Origin: CAYOXX01 sp964408025
GTDB lineage: Bacteria > Acidobacteriota > DATKUA01
DNA length: 20,823 nt
Direction: 5' to 3'
Assembly (NCBI GenBank): GCA_964408025.1
Contig: CAYOXX010000052.1
Location: 1-20,823, forward strand
Every line of letters starts with the position of its first letter. Position 1 is the stretch's first letter. Below are positions 8,741 through 16,850 of the stretch, one piece after another. Under the pieces are notes generated by a model. It was not told where the DNA came from, did not search any database, and saw nothing but the letters and a program-made list of their open reading frames with translations. Position numbers and translations under genes: made by a program.

Positions 8741-10021
8741 ATGCTAACCCACATTGTTGCAATTTTTCTCACCCTCTTTGCCACTGTGCAGGAAGAGCAG
8801 CCTCGGCCGGCCGCCGCTTCCGGCTGGACCATGACCCAGCGTGAAGCGGTTGAGATGGCGCTGGAGCGCAGCCCCGAGCTGCAGGTATCTGTCGAGCAGT
8901 TGCGGGCGGTGCGGACGCTGATCCAACAGGCGAGAGAGTTCCCCGTCACATCGTTCGAGTTCGATTTCGACCAGCAAGAGGAGCTGCTGCGCTCGGGCGA
9001 GGCCTACTTCGGCTTCTCTCAGGAGTTCGAGTATCCGACGCGCAGGGGGCTGCGAATCCGGCTTGCGCGTCAGGATGTCGAGACCGCGGAGGTGGAGCAT
9101 TCGCTCGTCCGCTGGGAGACGGCGCTCACGGTCAAGATGCTCTACCAGCGTCTGGCGTTGGCGCAGCGGCTGGTGACCTTAGCCGGTGAGAATCTCCGCA
9201 TCTCGGAGGAGATGCTGCACATAGCCCGGGAGAAGCACGAGGCGGGCAGCGTCGGGCGTCTGGAGGTTCTGCGCGCGGGTGTCGAGGCGGCAACGTCGGC
9301 CAACGAGCTGCGGGCGCAGGAGCAGGACGAGCGCCGCGTGCGGATGCGGGTGAACTACCTGCTGGGGCGCCTGCCGGACGTGGAGCTGATCACCACGCCG
9401 TACCGCCGGGGCCGGCCTCCGGAGGCCTCGCTCGAGGAGCTCAAGGCCGCCGCCTGGCGAAGCCGCCTCGAATTGCGCTCGCTGGGCAGCCGGCAGACCG
9501 CCGCCACACTGCAGCGCTCGCTGGCTCGCTCAGAACTCTACCCCGACTTTTCGGTCGGATTCTCGCGCCACCACTTGGCGGGCGAACCCGATACCTGGGA
9601 CCTGGTGGTCGGCATCAGCATCCCGATCTTCGGCCGCGCCGCCGTCAACGGGCGGATCGCCGAGGCCGAGGCGATCGGGCGCTCGCTGGATGCTGCCGAG
9701 GAGGCCGCCCGCTGCCGGATCGCGATGGAAATCGAGTCGGCGTTCGCCGAGATGCTGATCCTGGCCGAGCGGGCGACGAGGTTCCGGGACGAGATCCTGG
9801 TGCAGGCCGCCGAGGCCTTCCGGCTCGCGCAGATAAGCTACCTCGAGGGCGAGATCGGCAACCTCGAGCTGCTGGAATCGCAGCGCACGCTGCAGGAGAC
9901 CACGCTGAGCTACGCGCAGGCGGTCTTCGAATATAACCTGGCCCTTATCGACCTGGAGAGAGCGGTTGGGGCGGTTATCGATTGGGAAACCGGCGAACCG
10001 GAAGCGGGGAGCGGTTTCTGA
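8741..10021 (+). CDS. TolC-family outer-membrane efflux channel (CusC/CzcC-like)
   Basis: The start has GGAGG five bases upstream, and the first 18 residues (MLTHIVAIFLTLFATVQE) form a signal peptide. The 426-residue protein shows the duplicated outer-membrane efflux protein architecture. Each half has long heptad-rich helices (about 95-230 and 310-420) and a short beta-strand block: FGFSQEFEYPTRRG near 90 and DFSVGFSRHH...VGISIPIFGRA near 270-300. The second half ends with ISYLEGEIGNLELLESQRTLQ, close to the usual family motif. It would form the trimeric channel of the tripartite pump. It is 13 bases upstream of the adaptor gene, in the same operon. No lipobox is seen, unlike several CusC relatives. 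Assignment to the family is firm; the substrate is not. Confidence 0.93.
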   Translation: MLTHIVAIFLTLFATVQEEQPRPAAASGWTMTQREAVEMALERSPELQVSVEQLRAVRTLIQQAREFPVTSFEFDFDQQEELLRSGEAYFGFSQEFEYPTRRGLRIRLARQDVETAEVEHSLVRWETALTVKMLYQRLALAQRLVTLAGENLRISEEMLHIAREKHEAGSVGRLEVLRAGVEAATSANELRAQEQDERRVRMRVNYLLGRLPDVELITTPYRRGRPPEASLEELKAAAWRSRLELRSLGSRQTAATLQRSLARSELYPDFSVGFSRHHLAGEPDTWDLVVGISIPIFGRAAVNGRIAEAEAIGRSLDAAEEAARCRIAMEIESAFAEMLILAERATRFRDEILVQAAEAFRLAQISYLEGEIGNLELLESQRTLQETTLSYAQAVFEYNLALIDLERAVGAVIDWETGEPEAGSGF

Positions 10022-10034
10022 AGGGAGCGGAACG

Positions 10035-11273
10035 ATGAAAACCGAGCTGGCGACATCGATGCTCGTCGTCATGATTCTCGCGGCTTCCGCATGCCAGCAG
10101 TCCGACTCGACCGGAACGCCCGGTGCAGCCGGCGATTCAGCGGCGGAAGTCGTAGGCGCCGAAGCAGAGAGTGAGAACAGTGCCGAGATGCCGAACACCG
10201 TGGCCCTGACGGCGCAGGAGCGGAGCTATCTGGACCTGACTCTCTGCCCCGTCGGCCGTGGAACCATCGAGGGGATGATAACCCGCGACGGCATCATCTC
10301 GGTTCACCAGGACAAGGTAGCCAGGGTGGGACCGGTGATCCCCGGCCGCGTATCTGAGATGATCGTCGGCATGGGCGACTGGGTGGAGGCGGGCCAGCCG
10401 ATGGCCAGGCTGATGAGCGCTGAGGTCGGCCGCGCGCTGTCGGACTTCTACACGGCGATGGCGGAACTCGAACTGGCCCGGGTCAATCACGAGCGCTACC
10501 AGCGCCTGATCAGCCAGGAGATCGGCGCGCGCCGTGACCTGCTGGCCGCCGAGGCGGCCCTCGAGATCGCGCGGGCCAACGTCAGCGCCGCCGAGAGCGC
10601 ACTCCACGCGCTCGGCTTCACCGGTGAGGACATCGGGGAGCTGCGGGCGACGCAGCGGACCAGCTCCGAGTTCATACTCAGGGCGCCGATCGCCGGCAGG
10701 GTGGTGGAGCGCAACGTCACCATCGGCGAGCGGGTAGGCGAGGATTCGACACTCTTCACGATCATGGACCTGCGCAGCGTCTACATCGATGCCCAGGTGT
10801 TCGAAGAAGATATTCACCGGGTGCGCCTCGACCAGCGGGTCGAGGTTTCGTTAGCGGCCCTACCCGGCAGGAGATTCGAGGGCTCGGTTATCTACCTCAG
10901 CCAGCGCCTCAATCCCGAGACCCGGACGCTGATCGTGCGTGCGGAGATCGCCAACCCCGCCGAGGAGCTGAGGGAGGGCCTCTTCGCCCGCGTCCACATC
11001 TTCGTGGGCAGCGACGACCAGACACTCTGCGTGCCGACCGAGGCGCTGGTGGAGGACCGGGGCATGAGCTACGTCTTCGTCCCCAGCGGCGACGGCTTCC
11101 GGGTGGTCCGGGTGACGACCGGGGAGCGGAACAGCAACTGGACGGAGATTCTGGAGGGATTGCGGGAAGGCAACCAGGTGGTTACCGAGGGTAATTACGA
11201 GCTCTATTCCAAGTTCCGGCGCCGCGCCCGGCACCAGCGGCGGGGCAACCACACCGGCGCTTCGTCCCGGTAG
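10035..11273 (+). CDS. RND periplasmic adaptor lipoprotein (CusB/CzcB-like membrane fusion protein)
   Basis: I place the start at ATG 10035, behind GGGAGCGG, because it gives a lipoprotein signal with Cys20 after ASA (lipobox A-S-A-C). The upstream ATG at 9966 would overlap the channel gene and bury that signal. The 412-residue protein contains a low-complexity linker (20-50), a barrel/lipoyl half-motif GVVxPGRVSEMIVGMGDWVEAGQPMA-like near 95-125, a coiled-coil hairpin (130-195), the second lipoyl half with LRAPIAGRVVERNVTIGERV near 215, and beta-barrel and membrane-proximal domains to the end. It should link the pump at 11301 to the channel at 8741. There is no Met- or His-rich N-terminal metal-binding extension as in some CusB proteins. 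The gap to the pump gene is 27 bases. Confidence 0.93.
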   Translation: MKTELATSMLVVMILAASACQQSDSTGTPGAAGDSAAEVVGAEAESENSAEMPNTVALTAQERSYLDLTLCPVGRGTIEGMITRDGIISVHQDKVARVGPVIPGRVSEMIVGMGDWVEAGQPMARLMSAEVGRALSDFYTAMAELELARVNHERYQRLISQEIGARRDLLAAEAALEIARANVSAAESALHALGFTGEDIGELRATQRTSSEFILRAPIAGRVVERNVTIGERVGEDSTLFTIMDLRSVYIDAQVFEEDIHRVRLDQRVEVSLAALPGRRFEGSVIYLSQRLNPETRTLIVRAEIANPAEELREGLFARVHIFVGSDDQTLCVPTEALVEDRGMSYVFVPSGDGFRVVRVTTGERNSNWTEILEGLREGNQVVTEGNYELYSKFRRRARHQRRGNHTGASSR

Positions 11274-11300
11274 CGGCAACCAACCGACGCAGGAGCAGAG

Positions 11301-14300
11301 ATGATAAACGCCATTATCCGAGCCTCGCTCAACAACCGCTTGCTGACCGTCTTCGTCGTTCTCCTCATATGCTTCGGGGGCTACCTGGTTTACCGGAGCA
11401 TGACCGTCGACGTCTACCCCGACCTCAACGCGCCGCTGGTCAACATCGTGACCGAGAACACCGGCATGTCGTCGGAGGACGTTGAGCGCCTGATCACCGT
11501 GCCGCTGGAGAGCACGCTCAACGGCTCCCCAGGCGTCACCCGCATCCGCTCGGAGTCGAGCACCGGCATCTCGGTGGTCACCGTGGAGTTCGACTGGAAC
11601 ACCGACGTCTACAGGGCGCGGCAGATAGTCTCCGGCAAACTGGAGCTGGTCAGCGGCGTCCTGCCCGCCGGCACGACGCAGCCGATACTGGGGCCGATCT
11701 CCTCGCGCATGGGGGAGATCTTCGAGTTCGTCCTCGTCAGCGACGAGCACAGCCAGATCGAGCTGCGCGACATCGCCGACTGGGTGGTGCGCTACCGCCT
11801 GCTGAGCACCGCAGGAGTCTCCTACGTGGTCAACCTCGGCGGGGAGGTGCGCGAGTTCCAGGTGCTGCTGAGGCCGGAGGTTCTGCGCAACTACGGCATC
11901 ACGATCCCCGAGGTTCGAGACGCTATCGCGGCCTCGAACCGCAACAGCACCGGCGGCATCTTGGCGCAGGGGGAGCGAGAGTACCTGATCCGCGGCATCG
12001 GCCAGATCCGCACCGAGGAGGACATCGCCGAGATCGTGGTGGCCAGCCGTGACAACGTGCCGATAAAGATCCGCAACCTGGCCGAGGTGACGGTGGGGCC
12101 GAAGTTCCGGCGCGGCACGGCGGGGCACAACGGCAGGCGGGCCGTGAAGGTCACCGTCGAGAAGCAGTTCGGGGGCAACACGCTGGAGACGATCGACAAC
12201 GTCCAGGAGACCCTGGCGCGGTTGCGCGAGGAGATCCCCGAGGGCATCGAGATCTACCCGTTCTACGACCAGTCGAAATTCATCAACAGCTCGATCAGCA
12301 ACATCCAGCGGGCGATTGTCGAGGGGGGCATACTGATCACGCTGGTAATCCTCCTCTTCATGGGCAACCTCCGCTCCGCCCTGATCGCCGTGCTGACCAT
12401 ACCCTATTCGATCTTCATCGCCATCCTGATGATGTGGCTCTTCGGGATCACTATCAACGTGATGAGCCTGGGCGGCCTGGCGATCGGGATCGGCAAGATG
12501 GCCAATTCGTCGATCTTCGTCATCGAAAACATCTACCGCAAGCTGCTGGAAAACAAAGGCAAGACGCCGGAGGAAAGGAGGTCTTCGCTGCGGATATCCT
12601 TCGAGGCGACTAAAGAGATCGCGCCCTCCCTGCTGGCCGCGAACCTGATCATCTTCCTGGTCTTCGTGCCGATGTTCTTCATGCAGGGCATCGAGGGCAG
12701 GATGTTCGCCCCCACAGCCTTCGCCGTCGGCATGGCACTGGTGGGGAGCTTCATCGGCGCCATAACGATCAAGCCGGTGCTCGCCTCGGTGTTCCTCACC
12801 AGGCTTCGCGCGAAGCGTGAAAGCCCGGTCAGCCGTGGAGCCGAGGCGCTCTACATGCCAGCGCTGCAGGGCTTCATCAAGGTCCGCTACGCCGCGGTGG
12901 CGCTGGTCGCGCTGCTTGTCCTCGCAATATTCGTCCTCCTGCTGCCGCAGCTCGGCACCGAGTTCATGCCGCAGATGGACGAGGGGGCGATCGTGGCCAG
13001 CACGATGATGCTGCCCGAAACCAGCCTCGAGGCCTCGACCAGAGCCGGCATCCGCATCGAGGGGATGCTTTTCGACCGGGAGAAGTTCCCCGAGATCGTC
13101 TCCGTCACCCGCGAGACGGGGCGCGCCGAGCAGTCGGAGCACGCCCACCCGGTCAGCCACACCCACTTCGCCATCGAGCTCGTTGCGCGGAACCGCAGGG
13201 AGCGCTCGGCCGAAGAGATCATCGAGGCACTGCGGCGGGAATTCGCCAAGGTGCCGAGCCTGCAGTCCTACATCTTCGAGCAGCCGATCCAGAACAAGCT
13301 GGCCGAAATGCTCACCGGCACCGAGGGCGAGCTCTCGATCAAGCTCTTCGGCCCGGAAATCTCCGTCCTGAACGGGAAGATTGAGGAGATCTACAGCGTC
13401 CTGGCAGGCATCGAGGGGGCCGCGGACCTGCATGTCGAGCAGACTACCGGCGTGCCCCGCATCAACATCCTCCTCGACCGCAGCCGCATGGCGCTCTACG
13501 GGGTCCGTGTCGACGAAGTCGGCGACATAATCGAGACCGCCCTCAACGGCCTGGAGGTCACCGACGTCCTGCTGGGCCACCGCCGCCACTCGATACTGCT
13601 CCGCTTCCACGAGCAGTACCGTGACGACCTGAGCGAGATCAGGGGTCTGCTGGTCGACACACCCTCGGGCACGCGCATACCGATTTCGGAGATCGCCGAC
13701 ATCGACGACACGGCCACCGGCGAGCTCGAGATCTTCCGCGAGAACATGGAGCGGCGCAAGGTGATCCTGCTCAACGTCAGCGGGCGCGACGTCGGCGGCT
13801 TCGTTGCCGAGGCCCAAAGGCGGATTGCCGAACAGGTAGAGCTGCTGCCCGGCTACCGCGTCGAGTTCGGCGGCCAGTTCGAAAACCAGGAGCGCGCCTC
13901 GCAGCAGCTCCTGGTACTCTCGCTCGTAATCGCGGTGGCTATCTTCATCACGCTTATCTCGGCATTCGGCTCCGTGCGCCAGTCGCTGCTGGTGCTTCTG
14001 AACGTCCCGATCGCCCTGGCCGGCGGCATCGTCGGACTCTGGATTGCCGGGGCGACGCTGAACGTCAGCTCCGCCATCGGCTTCATCGCCCTGTCCGGCA
14101 TCTCGCTGCAGAACGGGATTATCCTCATCAGCACCATCAACAGCCTGCGCCGGCAGGGCGAGCCGCTGCTGCAGGCGGTGCTCGAGGGCTCGCGCGTCCG
14201 ACTGCGGCCGACGCTGATGACCGAGCTGGTGATGATGTTCGGCGCCCTGCCGCTGGTCTTCGGCATCGAGTCCGGCTCGGAGATCCACAAGCCGCTGGCG

Positions 14301-14438
14301 ATCGTCTACATCGGCGGCTTCCTGATCGCCATGCTCTTCAGCAAGTTCGTGCTCCCGGCCCTCTACTACGCCATCGAGTCGTGGCGCAAGGGCGACTTCG
14401 CGCGGCGCAGGGGTGAACTATCCGGCAGCCGGGTGTAG
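11301..14438 (+). CDS. RND efflux pump inner-membrane subunit, CusA/CzcA (HME) family with atypical TM4
   Basis: AGGAG lies six to seven bases before the ATG. The 1045-residue protein has the full RND layout: TM1 (residues ~13-32), a large periplasmic loop, TM2-6 (about 340-500), the second half starting at TM7 (~530), a second periplasmic loop and TM8-12 ending in a family-typical PLAIV.IGGF...FVLPALYY. The heavy-metal group is indicated by TEFMPQMDEGAI, the TGRAE.SEHA motif and TM10 LSGIS.QNGIILIS. In TM4 the stretch GLAIGIGKMANSSIFVIENI has Asn402 and Ser403 where relatives carry the proton-relay Asp pair; only Glu409 remains. A histidine cluster HAHPVSHTH (614-622) lies in the second periplasmic loop. 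It is the last gene of the efflux operon. Substrate and coupling ion cannot be assigned. Confidence 0.93.
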   Translation: MINAIIRASLNNRLLTVFVVLLICFGGYLVYRSMTVDVYPDLNAPLVNIVTENTGMSSEDVERLITVPLESTLNGSPGVTRIRSESSTGISVVTVEFDWNTDVYRARQIVSGKLELVSGVLPAGTTQPILGPISSRMGEIFEFVLVSDEHSQIELRDIADWVVRYRLLSTAGVSYVVNLGGEVREFQVLLRPEVLRNYGITIPEVRDAIAASNRNSTGGILAQGEREYLIRGIGQIRTEEDIAEIVVASRDNVPIKIRNLAEVTVGPKFRRGTAGHNGRRAVKVTVEKQFGGNTLETIDNVQETLARLREEIPEGIEIYPFYDQSKFINSSISNIQRAIVEGGILITLVILLFMGNLRSALIAVLTIPYSIFIAILMMWLFGITINVMSLGGLAIGIGKMANSSIFVIENIYRKLLENKGKTPEERRSSLRISFEATKEIAPSLLAANLIIFLVFVPMFFMQGIEGRMFAPTAFAVGMALVGSFIGAITIKPVLASVFLTRLRAKRESPVSRGAEALYMPALQGFIKVRYAAVALVALLVLAIFVLLLPQLGTEFMPQMDEGAIVASTMMLPETSLEASTRAGIRIEGMLFDREKFPEIVSVTRETGRAEQSEHAHPVSHTHFAIELVARNRRERSAEEIIEALRREFAKVPSLQSYIFEQPIQNKLAEMLTGTEGELSIKLFGPEISVLNGKIEEIYSVLAGIEGAADLHVEQTTGVPRINILLDRSRMALYGVRVDEVGDIIETALNGLEVTDVLLGHRRHSILLRFHEQYRDDLSEIRGLLVDTPSGTRIPISEIADIDDTATGELEIFRENMERRKVILLNVSGRDVGGFVAEAQRRIAEQVELLPGYRVEFGGQFENQERASQQLLVLSLVIAVAIFITLISAFGSVRQSLLVLLNVPIALAGGIVGLWIAGATLNVSSAIGFIALSGISLQNGIILISTINSLRRQGEPLLQAVLEGSRVRLRPTLMTELVMMFGALPLVFGIESGSEIHKPLAIVYIGGFLIAMLFSKFVLPALYYAIESWRKGDFARRRGELSGSRV

Positions 14439-14508
14439 CGCTCGGGCGGATCTCGAGGCTACTTCAGTTTGTTAGCGCGGGGGCGGAAACGGAACTAATG
14501 GAGGGCGC

Positions 14509-14583
<75 letters not shown>

Positions 14584-14620
14584 GGGTGGTACCTTAAATT
14601 ATAGCAAAGAACATAAAAAG

Positions 14621-14695
<75 letters not shown>

Positions 14696-14719
14696 TCCGG
14701 ACATTGAGTCCGTCCACAA

Positions 14720-14749
14720 ATAGTAGTTCCGGGAGTGCGGAGCTGTCAA
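14720..14749 (-). promoter_or_regulatory. promoter of the tRNA-Gly/tRNA-Cys unit
   Basis: On the minus strand a perfect TTGACA (14744-14749), 18 bases, then TACTAT (14720-14725). Transcription would start about 18 bases before the tRNA-Gly 5' end, a usual leader length for tRNA genes. Confidence 0.7.
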
Positions 14750-14816
14750 GCTCAATTGGCCAAACGGGCGGTTACGGAAGCCGAAACCAGGTGCCCGATT
14801 TTCCGCGCCGCGGTCG

Positions 14817-14825
14817 TGCTATACT
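14817..14825 (+). promoter_or_regulatory. extended -10 promoter of hyuAB
   Basis: TG (14817-14818), one base, then TATACT (14820-14825) forms an extended -10 element 24 bases before the hyuA start. The -35 position (about 14797-14802, GATTTT) is weak, as often tolerated with an extended -10. Confidence 0.5.
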
Positions 14826-14849
14826 GCGCGCTCTCGGGGACGGGATGCG

Positions 14850-16850
14850 ATGGCGAAGGGCAAACAGCCTATCTACATAGGGGTTGACACCGGCGGGACT
14901 TTCACCGACGTGGTGGCCGCTCGCGGCGACCGACTCGTCCATTTCAAGATCCCTTCGGATCCTCGCGACCCTGCCGGTCCGGTGCTGGAGGGTGTGCGGC
15001 GGGTGGCCGAGGAGCTGGGCGACGTGGGCGGGGGCGAGGGGAGCGTGGTGCACGGCTCGACCGTGGCCACCAACGCGCTGCTGGAGCGCAAGGGCGTGCG
15101 CGTGGCGCTGCTGACTACGGAGGGCTTCGAGGACATCCTGCAGATCGGACGCCAGACCCGCCCTAAGCTCTACGAGCTGCGCAATCCGACACCGGAGCCG
15201 ATAATCCCTCCCGAGCGCTGCTTCGGCGTGCGCGAGCGAACCGCTGCGGACGGCTCGGTGCTGCACTACCCCCGCCCCGATAAGCTGAAGGAGTTAGTAG
15301 CGAAGCTGCGAGCGGCAGGGGCGGAGGTGGCGGCCATCTGCTTCCTGCACAGCTACGCCAACCCGTCCAACGAGCGGGCGATAGCCGCCGTCCTGCGTGC
15401 GGCCGGATTCGACGTTACCTGCTCGAGCGACGTCCTGCCGCAGTACCGCGAGTACGAGCGCTGCAGCACCGTGACCGTTAACGCCTTCCTGCGGTCGGTG
15501 ATGAGCGGCTACTACGGCCGCCTGGAGAGCGAGCTGCGCGGCTCGAGCCTGAGGATCATGCAGAGCTCCGGCGGCTGCATCTCCTCGGCGGCGGCGCGGG
15601 AGCGGCCGGTGCAGACGATCCTCTCCGGTCCCGCCGGCGGCGCGGTCGGTGCCCACGCCCTGGCCCGTCTGGCCGGGTTCGACAACGTCATTACGCTGGA
15701 CATGGGGGGGACCTCGGCCGACGTCTGCATCATCCGCGGCGAGGTGCCGCTGACCTCGGAGACAACCATAGACGGGCTGCCGATCCGGCTGCCGATGGTT
15801 GATCTGGTGACGATTGGGGCGGGCGGCGGCTCCATCGCCTGGTTCGATGCCGGCGGCGCCCTGCGGGTCGGGCCGCAGAGCGCCGGCGCCGATCCCGGCC
15901 CCGTCTGCTATGGCCGCGGCGAGCGGCTCACGGTAACCGACGCCCACCTCCTGCTGGGCCAGATCCCGGAAGACGAGCCGCTGGGCGGCGTAATGGAGCT
16001 CGACGCCGGCAGGACGCGGCGGCTCTTCAAGGTGGAGGGGAAGCGCGTTGGCATGGCGTCCGCGGACCTGGCCGAGGGGATCGTACGGGTGGCCGCGGCG
16101 GCGATGGAGCGCGCCCTGCGCGTGGTCTCCGTGCAGAGGGGCCACGACCCGCGCGACTTCGCCCTCTTCGCCTTCGGCGGCGCCGGCGGGCTGCACGCCT
16201 GCCGGCTGGCGCGCACGCTGCGCATCGGCACGGTCATCTCACCCAACCGCGCCGGCATCACCTCGGCGCTTGGTATGCTGCTGGCCGACGCCGTCAAGGA
16301 CTACTCCAGGACAGTCTTCCTCAGCGGCGAGCGGCTCGCGCGTGGCAACATCGCCAGAGCGCTCGCCCCGCTGGCCAAGCAGGCGCGCAAGGACCTGGCG
16401 GCGGAGGGATTCCGGGGGTCGCGCGTGGAGCTTCACGAGGCGGTGTCAATGCGCTACCAGGGCCAGTCGTACGAACTGGAGATCCCGCTGGGCGGGGACC
16501 TCGAGGAGGCCTTCCACGAGGCCCACCGCCGGCGCTACGGCTACGCCGACCCGTGCAGGCAGGTCGAGGTGGTCAACGTGGTTCTGCGCGCCGTGGGCGC
16601 AACCGAGAAGCCGACGATCCCGCAGTTCCCTCCCAAGCGCCGCAGGGCGGGCGGCCGCACCACCGAGGCGGTGATCGACGGCGAGGCCGTCGAGGCACTA
16701 CTGCTGCGGCGCCCAGAGCTGGAGCCGGGTTACTCGTTCCCCGGACCGGCAATCGTCTTCGACCTCGATTCGACTGCGCTGGTGCCGCCCGGCTGGCGCG
16801 CCCGGCTCGATCGCTGGCGCAACCTGATCGTCACGCCGGAGGGGAGATAG
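14850..16850 (+). CDS. hyuA: hydantoinase/oxoprolinase family protein, subunit A
   Basis: The 666-residue product has the order of the HyuA family. The N-terminal phosphate-binding GVDTGGTFTDVV lies at residues 11-22. SxVVHGSTVATNALLERKG follows near 65-85. The actin-fold ATPase block with LDMGGTSADVCII lies at 283-295, then VTIGAGGGSIAW near 325, and FGGAGGLHA at 442-450. The C-terminal domain has the RYQGQSYEL motif near 535. With its B partner it normally hydrolyses a cyclic amide such as N-methylhydantoin, hydantoin or 5-oxoproline, at the cost of ATP, in the cytoplasm. Substrate is unpredictable within this family, and acetone-carboxylase-like roles are also known, though those A subunits are longer. 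GGGACGGG precedes the ATG. The stop TAG overlaps the GTG of the next gene. Confidence 0.93.
   Translation: MAKGKQPIYIGVDTGGTFTDVVAARGDRLVHFKIPSDPRDPAGPVLEGVRRVAEELGDVGGGEGSVVHGSTVATNALLERKGVRVALLTTEGFEDILQIGRQTRPKLYELRNPTPEPIIPPERCFGVRERTAADGSVLHYPRPDKLKELVAKLRAAGAEVAAICFLHSYANPSNERAIAAVLRAAGFDVTCSSDVLPQYREYERCSTVTVNAFLRSVMSGYYGRLESELRGSSLRIMQSSGGCISSAAARERPVQTILSGPAGGAVGAHALARLAGFDNVITLDMGGTSADVCIIRGEVPLTSETTIDGLPIRLPMVDLVTIGAGGGSIAWFDAGGALRVGPQSAGADPGPVCYGRGERLTVTDAHLLLGQIPEDEPLGGVMELDAGRTRRLFKVEGKRVGMASADLAEGIVRVAAAAMERALRVVSVQRGHDPRDFALFAFGGAGGLHACRLARTLRIGTVISPNRAGITSALGMLLADAVKDYSRTVFLSGERLARGNIARALAPLAKQARKDLAAEGFRGSRVELHEAVSMRYQGQSYELEIPLGGDLEEAFHEAHRRRYGYADPCRQVEVVNVVLRAVGATEKPTIPQFPPKRRRAGGRTTEAVIDGEAVEALLLRRPELEPGYSFPGPAIVFDLDSTALVPPGWRARLDRWRNLIVTPEGR

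Noticed and set aside
9966..10034. Earlier ATG for the adaptor gene
   Set aside because: It overlaps the channel gene and would bury the lipoprotein signal; ATG 10035 gives a proper lipobox.
10860..14288. 1142-codon open frame on the minus strand opposite the adaptor and pump genes
   Set aside because: It mirrors the pump gene codon for codon, is extremely rich in Asp, Gln, His and Arg and has no domain, signal or ribosome site. It is a shadow caused by high GC.
16553..16849. Upstream extension of the hyuB frame
   Set aside because: It overlaps hyuA, is Arg/Gly-rich, and the family N-terminus begins at GTG 16850 with a ribosome site.
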